A DNA stretch of 64,000 bases, taken from assembly GCA_029717555.1 (NCBI GenBank), contig JAMDHS010000006.1, forward strand, positions 248,001-312,000, read 5' to 3'. This DNA comes from Peribolospora baueri. Taxonomy: Eukaryota; Basidiomycota; Peribolosporomycetes; Peribolosporales; Peribolosporaceae. The notes beneath the pieces were generated by a model. It did no database searches and was not told the DNA's origin. It saw nothing but the letters and a program-made list of their open reading frames with translations. The position numbers were made by a program, and so were the translations under genes. Within the stretch, counting starts at the first letter, position 1; the number at the start of each line of letters is the position of its first letter. Shown here in pieces: positions 24,002 to 33,088 of this stretch.

Positions 24002-25283
24002 TCAAAACGTCTGCCCAACGAGCTCCTCGCTCAGCTTCCATAGCTTGAGTGCATCCTCCTGTGTATGATTAATAGACATGATGAGAGGAGCGAGATGAGA
24101 TTTTATCTAAAGCGAAAGAAAAATGGCCTGAGACACCAACTCACGTCACTTCTCGCATGAGATGCCACGATGTCGTTGGCAAGGCTGCAGTCCACGAGGT
24201 AGGACCCTGGCTCGGAGTCGATCGATGGATCGAGCGCCGCTACCACGGTCCTGGGTAATGGATTGACCGAGTCGGGTATGGCGTATTAGCATTGAACGGT
24301 ATATAAAAGTCGATATGACACCGCTCTCCCGAACTTCACTCACGTAGCGGCGCCTTGAGGGACCGACTTGAACTTTTCGGGCCCGAGTGTCCCATCCTCA
24401 TTCAGAAGTCTAAGGGAGACCATCTCCTCCTTGCTCAAGTACCTCCCCAGATTAGTCCAGATTACGCCTGGGTGCAAACTGTACGACAGTATGCCATCGG
24501 CCTTGAGACGAAGGCAGAGAGCCTTGGAGAAGAGAATGTTGGCGGTCTTTGATTGGCCGTAAGCGACCCACTTGTCGTAGGTACTTCCGGAGGAGAAGCC
24601 GGGGTCGTCGAAGTGAATTCCTGATCTGGCGTGGCCCTGGGATGAGACGTTGATGATGCGTGGCTTGAAGCCTGAGGATGAAGATTCGGTAGCGGCGGCA
24701 CGCAACTTGGGCAAGATGAGGTTCGTAAACGTGAAGTGTCCCAAATGATTCGTGCCGAATTGGTTCTCGAAGCCGTCAGCCGTGGTCATGTAAGGGCACG
24801 CCAATACGGCCGCGTTGTTGATAAGGAGATGGATCGGCTCAGGCCAGCTCATAACCTCCGCCGCAGCCTTGTGGACGCTCGCTTGCGACGAAAGGTCGAG
24901 GATGAGGGGACGCATATTCGCGCTTGGGGTCTCTTGCCGGATCGAGGTGAGAACGGAAGAAAGCTTGGTAGCGTCGCGTCCCGTCGCAATGACGAGCCCC
25001 GCGCCGTTCTTTGCAAAGACGCGGGCCACTTCGGCACCAAGGCCACCTGGAGAACCGCCTGTGACGAGGACTGGGCGAGAAAGAAGATAGAATAGAAATT
25101 CACGAATTAAAGGGAAAAAGAACACGAAGAAAACAAAATTCAACTGGTTAGCGCTATACGTGCTCATCCTTCAATGTCCAAACTAGATTTTTCAGGATCA
25201 CCATTGAGCCCCTTCACCCTAGCGGCAAAAGCCGACGCGACTTCGTCCGCCGTGGTCTTCGCGCTGAAAGAACGAGCAGCCAT
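24002..25283 (-). CDS. short-chain dehydrogenase/reductase (retinol-dehydrogenase/WWOX-like), four exons
   Basis: Intact NAD(P)-dependent oxidoreductase of about 335 residues. Exons 25,283-25,202, 25,070-24,344, 24,250-24,145 and 24,058-24,002 join in frame. An N-terminal region (MAARSFSAKTTADEVASAFA) precedes the cofactor motif VLVTGGSPGGLGAEVARVFA, formed across the first intron. Then LILDLSSQASVHKAAAEV, LLINNAAVLACPY (NNA motif), NQFGTNHLGHFTFTNLILP, IINVSSQGHARSGI (catalytic Ser), YGQSKTANILFSKAL (Tyr-x-x-x-Lys), and HPGVIWTNLGRYL. The last exons give TTVVAALDPSIDSEPGSYLV and EDALKLWKLSEELVGQTF. Substrate unknown. It lies inside the inverted segment and would have pointed the same way as NmrA before the inversion. 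Confidence 0.9.
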
Positions 25284-26073
25284 GATGGTGTTGCTAATGC
25301 AATGGATATGTTCAACCGAACAAAGAGTTGTGAAGAGCTGTGCAGAGTAGTGAAGGACGGTTAAGAGAAAGTGTGGTGTGTAGTACAGGGTTCTCCGAGA
25401 CGACGAAAAGTTGGTCTGTTTTATACTTTCTCTGCTCGCTTCACTACACCATGGGATGCTGGCTGGAAGCAGCTGACGCAGCCCTGGCTCGCACGAACAA
25501 TTAATTGCGCGTCGTTTTGGCCGACTCGGCTCGTGCCGATGCCGCCCTGACGTCACGCGCTGCGGTCCTAAGCGGCTGTAAGCGGGGAATCGCGCTCCGT
25601 CGTGCGTCGTCTCGATTAACCATTGACAGCGGGTGCCTATCCTGTTTCCATCGTTTACACTCGGGCGGAAGCGAGCGGGAGACGATGTGCCGGAGTTTGT
25701 CGTCCACTCTTGGCACTCGACCGCAAGCTTGCGGCGTGTACATGTCGAGCGATGGGAGAGGAGAGGCAGTCGCCAGAAACGATGATCGTTCTTTTGCCGA
25801 ATGCCATCACATTATTGAAGAAGCGGCCTACCTGTCAAGTCGGGGATTATCCACTGCTCGGCGGAACGACGCACGGCAATTGCAAGTTAGCGCACCGATT
25901 CGGTCTTGCCAGATGGATAATGTATGAACGGCAGCAAAGGGAAGAGGCTGCCGAGAGTACCGGGGCGTCTCCGAGAACAGCAAGCGCACGTCTCGTGCGT
26001 ATTTCTTCGCCTTGTCGTCGGTTGGAATGGCTGCCAGTTATTTGTTGCGTGACGTCCTCTTTCCGGTCAGAAC
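25284..26073. other. intergenic, SDR promoter to NmrA C-terminal relic
   Basis: 790 bases upstream of the intact SDR. The leader near 25,300-25,430 is AT-rich. Beyond it I see only short frames without motifs. Confidence 0.4.
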
Positions 26074-26310
26074 TCATGAGGTGAACAGCGTGGCTCGTTC
26101 GGCGACAAATGCTTCGAGCGCGCGTCTTCCCGTGATCCGTTCAAAGTCCCCTGCCATGGTGGCGATGTGCTCCTGAGTGTGCGGCGGGAATTTTGCGGGG
26201 AAGAGGATGCGCTCGGCCCATGTGTCGAACGGTACATCTACGTAGGACACGGGCCTGTTGAGCGCGCGCGAGTATTCCTTTGCGACGTCGCTCGCGCATC
26301 CATTCAGGCT
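26074..26310 (-). pseudogene. NmrA-like protein, C-terminal third (detached and inverted)
   Basis: A 79-codon open frame running from 26,310 to a TGA at 26,076-26,074: SLNGCASDVAKEYSRALNRP, VSYVDVPFDTWAERILF, HTQEHIATMAGDFERITGRR, LEAFVAERATLFTS. This is the usual C-terminus of NmrA-family proteins (EYSxALGRPVxYVDVP..EW, then LTGRxxxxxxxFV). Relatives have about ten extra residues between ATMA and the LTG motif, so a small in-frame deletion is likely. It has no start codon of its own and no N-terminal domain upstream on this strand. It continues in frame from the end of the 22,414-23,071 relic. Confidence 0.85.
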
Positions 26311-26891
26311 GGCTGCTGCCTACGTCCTGAAGACACGGCCCCCGAGAACGGGCGTGCCAGCTTCTTCTCCCTCTTCTCCCTCTCCCTCGTCCGCTCCAGA
26401 TCCACAAGCTGCTCTGCATTGGTCGACTCTCCTTCTTCGCTGTACGATTGTACACGCATAGTCCCCGAGCGTCCCATACGCGCAGCATTTGCATTTGTCG
26501 CTCAGTCTGCTGTCCGTTGTCTACTACCGGTAGTGTGTATGCCCTGGTTATGACCGTGACAGGGAGAGTAACCGTAGCCTTGAAGAGAGGCCGCCATGAT
26601 CGAAGGCATGCCTTACGGCGGAGATCGATGGGCCCGCCCCACTTCTCGGGAGACGGGGATGAAAGTGAGAAAGGAGAGGTTACGACTGCCCGTAAGACGG
26701 TGGGGCGCCGGATCGTCAATTTCAAGGGTGATGATCGGAGAGCGGATTTTTCCAGGTGATATGATTATGTAAGCAACGTTGCACGCGTGGACCGCCGACC
26801 AAAGGTCCTCATATGTATGAGGGTAACTTGGTTTATCTCCACCATAATCACGTACTGTTGGCTAGGTATGGACTGGGCTCGCCTGTCCATG

Positions 26892-26909
26892 GAAGCCTCC
26901 AGAAGTTTC
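26892..26909 (+). promoter_or_regulatory. candidate heat-shock element (distal)
   Basis: GAAGCCTCCAGAAGTTTC reads as GAAnn(C)TCnnGAAnnTTC: four alternating units with one mismatch. It lies 289 bases upstream of the Hsp20 ATG. Confidence 0.55.
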
Positions 26910-26974
26910 CAGGGCCGTCGGTGCGAGGTCCAAGCTCCATCGGCGGTGACGATACGTGTTGCTGGGCCCCGCGT

Positions 26975-26987
26975 TTCGAGAATGTTC
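26975..26987 (+). promoter_or_regulatory. perfect three-unit heat-shock element
   Basis: TTCGAGAATGTTC is a perfect TTCnnGAAnnTTC site for heat-shock factor, 211 bases before the Hsp20 start and about 93 bases before its TATA box. Confidence 0.75.
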
Positions 26988-27078
26988 ATGTCTCATCTGG
27001 GGAGATCCAGAAAGGTCAGGCTCATCTCATCAACGTCAGTGCTCTTCTCACAGACGGCGGGACGCAAGGGCTCCAAAG

Positions 27079-27086
27079 TATATAAG
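27079..27086 (+). promoter_or_regulatory. TATA box of the Hsp20 gene
   Basis: GTATATAAG, 112-119 bases before the ATG and downstream of the heat-shock elements; the usual layout of a stress-induced fungal promoter. Confidence 0.7.
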
Positions 27087-27197
27087 CGCCACCTCAGGTC
27101 GTGTTGCTCACATCTCATCAGCTCAAAACAGGTCAAACAGACATCTCTTGCAGTTCACTCTCACCCATCTCTGATACCGATCCACCAACGACAAGCA

Positions 27198-27854
27198 ATG
27201 GCTCTCACCACCCGCGACCTCTTCGGCGACGAGCTCTTTGGCGACTTCTTTGCCACTGATCCTTTCGCCGTCTTCTGGCCCCAAGGCTACACTCGCAGCG
27301 AGCCCGCTGGTCAAGGCCAGGGCCAGGTTGCTCAGAATCAAGGCCGTATTTCGAAGTGGATGTCTCCTCGTACGGTAAGTTCCCTCACTTTTCTCCACCT
27401 CGGAGCGAGGAACATGAAAGAAGGATTACAAGTTGGTGTTGACTGATGTTTTGGTTGCATTTCTGAAATGAATTACCAGGACATCGTCGATCACGAAGAC
27501 AAGACCGTCTTCCACATCGATCTTCCTGGCATCCCTCGCGAGTCGCTGAAAGTCGACCTCGACGAGCGCACCCACCAGCTCACCATCTCTGGCGAATATT
27601 CGTCCGAGACGAAGACGGGCGGTGAACAGGAACAGAAGCAGGACGCAGGCAAGGAAAAGCAGAAGACGACGGGACCGAGGCACATCCTCCGTGAGAGGAG
27701 GTGGGGCAGCTTCTCGAGGACGTTCACCGTGCCCAAGGACACCAAGGGCGAGGACGTGAAGGCGGACCTCAAGAAGGGTGTGCTCTCCGTCGAGATCAAG
27801 AAGAGGCAGCCGGCCTTGCCTGCCGAGTCCGTTAAGTCGATCACCGTAGGATAA
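27198..27854 (+). CDS. small heat-shock protein, Hsp20/alpha-crystallin family, two exons
   Basis: ATP-independent holdase chaperone of about 184 residues. Exons 27,198-27,374 and 27,480-27,854, split by a GTAAGT...CAG intron. The N-terminus is short and Phe-rich (LFGDELFGDFFATDPFAVFW). The alpha-crystallin domain starts at the exon junction (DIVDHEDKTVFHIDLPGIPR) and continues SLKVDLDERTHQLTISGEY. A Lys/Glu/Gln-rich insert of about 30 residues sits where fungal Hsp20s often carry one. It is followed by RRWGSFSRTFTVPKD and the hallmark ADLKKGVLSVEI (usual A-x-x-x-n-G-v-L). It ends with a weak I-x-I-type tail (SITVG). Upstream heat-shock elements fit the call. Confidence 0.95.
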
Positions 27855-29494
27855 GCGAAGGGTCGTCTCGGTCGGTGCAGCGGGCCACCGATGCCAATGT
27901 GTTCCACGCACAAACACACAATCTTAGCGTCCACTTCATGACCATCTTTTTTCTTCCATGTTTTTTTTTTTCGACGCGTCCCCTTCCTTCCATCTGTATT
28001 CGCTTTAGGTTATGCACCTTGACCCTGTTTGAACCCCAGCATCTGTATTCTCGCTTTTATCTGTACCTTTTCTGCGCCGCTTTTCTTTCCACATCGGCCT
28101 TAACCTTCTCGTCCATGTCACCGTAAATGAATCAAAGCCATTGAGTATCATCTCTGTACGTCTGACGTCTCGTTCGTATCGATAGGTGATAGGAAGGAAA
28201 ACAAGGTCGGCTGAGTGGCAGGCCGACGACTCGAAAGTGGCAGATCGCCCTGACGGAATGACAGGCCTGTTCGCAGCCGTTAGCGTTCATCCAAGGCCAC
28301 CCGGTCCATTTGACCGTCTATGCAGCTCAGCACTCCAATCTCGCCTGCTCTCCATCCTTCGCCTTCCATTATGCCCTCCCCGGCCCATCTCGCCCCGCCT
28401 TCATGAGGAGATGAGATTGCGGCGCTTACTTGGATTCCTTACCGCGCAATCCCGAAACATTTCGACGAAAATATATATTTTCTCGTCATTCCCGTTGGCT
28501 CATAACCGACCGTGCCTTCTTAACACGAGCAGTAGATACCGCCGACGTGGCAGCAGTCCGATCGGCAGTCGAGGCGTAGCTCGAGGCGGTTTTGCCTCGC
28601 GTAGGACGCCTCGCGTAGGCACGTCTCCGGCCCGAGCACGAAAAGATGACCGGCGTTCTCCGCCGGGGTCCCTGCTCCCTCGGTTGCCAGATGGCAAGCG
28701 AGGCACCGGGTGATAAGGCTCGTCTGTGAGGCCGCCTTGGACGCTCCAGTTCGCGGTCGCTTCCAGCAAACTCCGTTGGATACCACATGGACAGCTCGAC
28801 GACGGCCTCAAATCAGACCAGTCGATGGGAGACAAGTGCTGGCGCAGATACGGACAGCATGTAAGGACGAATGGGGGCGATTCGACGTCGAGCTGACCTC
28901 GTACGAGCAGTGAAGGATCACGCATTGCGCGTGGAATCTCATTACGCCGGTCGAGATATCACGTGAGCGACTATCCCTTCCGTCGCTTATCCCCCTCTCT
29001 CTCTGTGCTCCATGCTCGCTTCTTCGTTTCTTCCGCTTGCTTGCCTACAAAAATATAACTCCACTTGCAACCGCGCTCTCCGCCGCCGTGCCTGAGCCGC
29101 TGATCCACATGCTCAGCGAAGGAAGAGAGATAAGAGCGGGGCGCCCGGCGTCTGCTCTTCCTTCTCTCCTGTCTTGCTGGGCCACTCTCTCTTCCGTCGT
29201 TCCGTTCGGACTCAAAAAGTCGGATTGCAGGTCGTGACATATCTAACCACGGCGTCTTCACAAGTCGTACGACTAGTTAGCGACGGGCGGGGGCCGAGGA
29301 GGACGAGTACAGATAAAAAAGGAAGCAAGGCTTCCGTCCTCCTTCCTTTCTTTCGTCCTCCCCTCCTTCCTTCTTCCCCCTTCAGGCGTTCATCCGCCCC
29401 TTCCCCGCTCCTCCAGGCGCTCATCCGCCCTCCTCCCTCCACATCGTCGCGCTTTTCCACCTTTCGGTCCTCTCTCCGGTCGTAGACATTCAAC
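27855..29494. other. intergenic, Hsp20 to FCY2-like permease
   Basis: About 1.6 kb. It contains the cysteine-rich minus-strand frame listed separately, an AT-rich stretch at 28,470-28,490, and a CT-rich leader (29,330-29,480) just before the permease ATG. No further gene supported. Confidence 0.4.
28520..28786 (-). other. unassigned cysteine-rich open frame, possible exon or gene fragment
   Basis: A minus-strand frame ending at a TAA. From an acceptor-like CACAG near 28,723 it reads TSLITRCLACHLATEGAG, HLFVLGPETCLREASYARQN, DCRSDCCHVGGIYCSC. Seven of the last 55 residues are Cys, clustered at the end, which is unlike random GC-rich frames here. I found no ATG-led upstream exon or signal peptide. 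It may be the last exon of a small gene, a relic, or chance. No function assigned. Confidence 0.3.
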
Positions 29495-31488
29495 ATGTCC
29501 CTCAAGTCCGACGACCCGGAAAAGGGCCTCGCCCACTCCGGCCGCCTCGCTTCCCCGTACGTAGTTGAGGCAGCCAAGGAGGGGGAGGAGCGTCAGCACA
29601 CCTTCAGCGACCGCCGCGCCCTCGAAGAGTTTCGCCCCGAGGAGGCCATCGCCTCGCGCTTTGGAAGCGCCGGCAAACTGCTCGCCAAGCTCTTCGACTC
29701 GGGCGTGGAGGCGCGCGGCGTGGAGAGGGTGCCAGAGGAGGAGCGCGATCCTCGGAACACCATCGGCAACTTGTTCTTGTGGTGGTCCGTCAACGCCGTG
29801 CTCACCACCCTGCCCATCGGATGCCTCGCCCAGCTCTACTTCACCCTCGCCCTACCCCACGCGATCGCCGTCATCGCCTGCTTCGCCGCCGTCGGCAGCG
29901 CATGTGCGGCCTTCATTGCTACCCTAGGCCCACAGACGGGCATGCGAACCATGATCATTTCCCGCTACGCCGCCGGTTGGGCGGGAGGATCGATCTTCGC
30001 AGTGTTCAATATTCTCACCGAGCTCGGCTTTTCCGTCACTTGCGTCATCCTCGGAGGTCAGACGCTTGCCAGCATCAACGACACCTTGCCGCTCACCGCT
30101 GCCATCATAATCATCGCCGTGCGTCTTCCGTGCCTCCTACTCTCGGCTGGCGTGACTCGGCGTCGCCGGTACTCCTTCTCTGACCTGTTTCGCACATCGC
30201 TCTTCTCTTCCCTCACTCCCCATTCATGCATCGCTCCCAGGTCTGCACACTCGTCATCTGCTTCTTTGGCTACTCAGCTCTGCACCGCTATGAGCGCTTC
30301 GCGTGGATGGTGCTCGTGGTCATCTTCTGCATGCTCTACGGTCTAGGCGGCAAGGCGGGCTACAACCTTTCGGCACAGAAGGCGAGCGAGGACACAGGAC
30401 GCAACTTGGCCGGCGACGTGCTCTCCTTTGGCGGCGTCGTCTTCGGCTCCGCCAGCGGCTGGGCGCCCGTCGCGGCGGACTACAACGTGAAACTGCCGTC
30501 CAAGACGTCGCCAGCGTACGTCTTCCTCCTCACCTGGCTCGGCCTGTTCATCCCCATTTTCTGGGTCGAGACGCTGGGCGCCTGCCTGATGACCATCCCG
30601 GGCGGCGAGGACGCGTACAACGCCGGTGGCGCTGGCGCGCTCCTCTCCCTCGTTCTCTCACCCTGGGGCGGCTTCGGCAAGTTCCTCCTCGTCATTCTTT
30701 CCTTGTCGGTCATCGGCAACAATATCCCAAACACGTACTCCACAGCCCTCTCCATCCAGGCCCTCGGCAGGCCCTTCCAACTCTTCCCCAGGGCGCTCTG
30801 GACGGTCCTCGTGGCCGTTGCCTACACCGTCGCCGGCGTCGCCGGAAGGGCACACTTTTCCGAAATCCTCAACAACTTTCTGTCCATCTTGTCTTATTGG
30901 ACGGGTGAGTGTCGCGAGCGATTCCAAGCCCGCTCCGTCAGATAGGTTCCCGCTGCTTTGACTCGATCAAAGTGCTGACGATTCCCTGTCCCCCCCCCCT
31001 CCCTCGGCCGCACCACAGCCTTCTTCGTCGTCATCGTCGCCGAGGAGCACTTCATCTTCCGACGAAAATCGGGCTATGACTTTGACGCTTATGACCAGCC
31101 GCGCAAGCTTCCCCTTGGCATCGCTGGCATGTGAGTAACGCCAACCGTAACCGCGACCGCAACCCCGGCGTATCGTCATCGTCCCATTGCTTCCCTTCCT
31201 TTTGTCGTTGAATCAATCCCTCGCTCACAACTCCATCCATCCCTCCCTCCCTCCCCGCCCCTCCCCTCCCCTTCCCTTTCCTTCCCCGCACTGGGAAACA
31301 GCCTCGCAACATGTTGCGGCATAGCAGGAGCAGTAGTAGGCATGTCCGAGACATGGTACAAAGGCCCCATCGCTCTCCTGATCGCCAATCCCTACGGAGC
31401 AGACCTCGGCTTCGAACTCGCCGCCGTCTTTGCCGCCGTTGCCTTTCCTCCGCTCAGATGGGCCGAGATTAGGTTGATAGGCAGGTAA
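29495..31488 (+). CDS. NCS1 purine/cytosine permease, FCY2-like, four exons
   Basis: Plasma-membrane proton symporter of the nucleobase:cation symporter-1 family (cytosine, adenine, guanine or related bases). Exons 29,495-30,118, 30,241-30,904, 31,019-31,130 and 31,302-31,488 join in frame. A 95-residue hydrophilic N-terminus ends ARGVERVPEEERDPRNTIGN, the usual NCS1 entry into TM1. Family features: FLWWSVNAVLTTLPIGCLA, GPQTGMRTMIISRYAAGW (the conserved G-x-R motif of TM3), NILTELGFSVTCVILGGQ, SGWAPVAADYNVKLP, LGLFIPIFWVETLG, SVIGNNIPNTYSTALSIQALG. About 12 hydrophobic segments can be counted over 528 residues. The last codons read LRWAEIRLIGR then TAA; CAG/GTAAGG at that spot could also be a splice donor, but FCY2 relatives end at this point. 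Confidence 0.93.
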
Positions 31489-32447
31489 GGGTGGGTGGCT
31501 GGCCGACGGATGGATGGGCCGGGCGGACTGGGTCTTTTCTTTTTTTGCCTTCGGTCGTCCGCCTTCATCCCTTGGCTGTATTTTGTTTTTCTTCTTTTGG
31601 CTCTTCACTTTCTTTCCTCCGACCTTCGACGCGCGGAAGAGAGAGGACATGGAGAAGTGATTGTAGGTGTGTTTTTGAAAGCGATAAGTGTTAGGATGTG
31701 ACCGTTGCGCGCGTAAGGTACGAACAAGTTGTTCGTGTCGAAGACCCCGTCTGCGCAAGCGGCCGACCATGGGCGAGTCGCGGCACGCGTCGTTGACGTG
31801 AAGGGAGAAGCCGTCTTTCTTAAGTTAAGCTTTTTTCTTCTAACAAACTCGCGCCCGTCCGTCTCTCTCCGTTGTCCCACCCCTTCCGCTGACAGAGGAC
31901 TCTTTTTCCCCTCATACATCTGGTTGAATAGCGCCAGCCACGAGATCCGCATTGCCGTCACAGCTGCCTCGTGTTTTGACAGGCCTGACTAAAGGTTGTT
32001 TTAGGTAGGTATTAGATATGAGTCTAGAATATCTCCTCTTGTGGTTAGGGCTCATGGATATGGTCTCAAGACACGAGGCGAACACGAGGACAACACGAGG
32101 CCGAGTAACACGAGGCCGAGTAACACGAGGCGGCGATCAACAGAACGTTAAAGGTACGTACAATGACCATGAGACACGGCCACGAGGCGAGTTCCGTGCG
32201 CTAGTATGTGACCTCGCCGGCTTGGCAGCCGCCATTGTCTGTGCGAGATCCATAATTAACTAAGGGTTCTGTCTCGCGCCAGCGGCGACTATCCGCATTT
32301 TCTCCCTCCCATCGTGCAAAGTATATACATCTCTCTACATTCCACCAGCCCCATAAAATGTGCCCTCCTTTCCGCTCTGGGACTGTCAGCCAGTCCGTCC
32401 GGATCAATCCACTTCGAATCCGTTGAGCTTTCACACCTCTATCGACG
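31489..32447. other. intergenic, permease to IFI6/27-like gene
   Basis: About 960 bases. No gene seen. Contains the short tandem repeat at 32,080-32,140. The last 200 bases are the likely promoter of the downstream gene. Confidence 0.4.
32080..32140. repeat. short tandem repeat, unit about 15 bases
   Basis: AACACGAGGCCGAGT and diverged forms occur three to four times (AACACGAGGACAACACGAGG, then two near-identical units, then AACACGAGGCGG). Confidence 0.8.
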
Positions 32448-33088
32448 ATGAAACTCCTCTCACCGGCCTCAAATGTCACCGATGCCCTTTCTCTCCAAGG
32501 CTCTCTTCTCGAGTTCATCGGCGACCGCGTGAGCTGGCTCTTGGATATGATCGGTCGCTGGCTGCTCGACACCGGTACTGCATTTATCGAGTGGCTTTCC
32601 GACACCGGTACTGCATTCACCGAGTGGCTTTCCCAGCCCCGTGCGTAGTTTCCGGACCCCGTCTTGACTTGGCCACAGAACAGGATCGCTAACCTGCCCA
32701 TTAAATTCCGGCAGATATCTGGATCCTACTCTTGGTCTGGGTGTGCACATTCACCGTCACAATTGTCATCCTCTTTGTCATCCTCTATTGGCTAGGTTTT
32801 GGACCAATAGGTGTCATCCTTGGTTCGTCCATATTGTCCCCAAGCTTGTGTTGAGTCAAATGTCACAATGCCGCTCACTCTGACCTGACCTGACAAACGT
32901 AAACAGGTTCTTGCGCGGCGGCCTTCCAAGCCTACATGTACGGTGGCTTCACCCCCGCCGGCGGCCTGTTCGCCACCTTGACCAGTATAGGCATGCTCGG
33001 CTGGGCGACGCCGACGGTAGCGGTTGTAGCGGCGGCCGTTGCGAGCATCGCAACGGCCATTGCGTGGGCTTGTGGGTTGGGGAAATGA
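32448..33088 (+). CDS. interferon-induced 6-16 (IFI6/IFI27) family membrane protein, three exons
   Basis: Small multi-pass protein of about 160 residues. Exons 32,448-32,640, 32,715-32,822 and 32,907-33,088 join in frame. The N-terminus has amphipathic helices, including an 11-residue direct repeat (DTGTAFIEWLS / DTGTAFTEWLS). The second exon is one hydrophobic segment (ILLLVWVCTFTVTIVILFVI). The third carries the family signature AFQAYMYGGFTPAGGLFATL followed by SIGMLGWATPTVAVVAAAVA. In animals the family sits in mitochondrial or ER membranes and affects apoptosis and innate immunity. Fungal members are known by sequence, but I know of no assigned role. Confidence 0.85.
32568..32633 (+). repeat. 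33-base in-frame tandem duplication in the IFI6/27-like gene
   Basis: Two adjacent 33-base copies (32,568-32,600 and 32,601-32,633) differ at two positions, giving one residue change (Ile to Thr). Recent origin is likely. Confidence 0.9.

Larger units (their letters stand above)
26311..27197. other. intergenic, inversion breakpoint to Hsp20 promoter
   Basis: About 890 bases. The first 450 bases should carry whatever adjoined the right breakpoint, but no family was recognised on either strand. The last 320 bases hold the heat-shock promoter described separately. Confidence 0.4.

Noticed and set aside
26311-26760. Remainder of the truncated SDR gene at the right inversion breakpoint
   Set aside because: Only the first codon (Gly after NA) fits. 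The following frame has no SDR catalytic motif, so it is not annotated as SDR.
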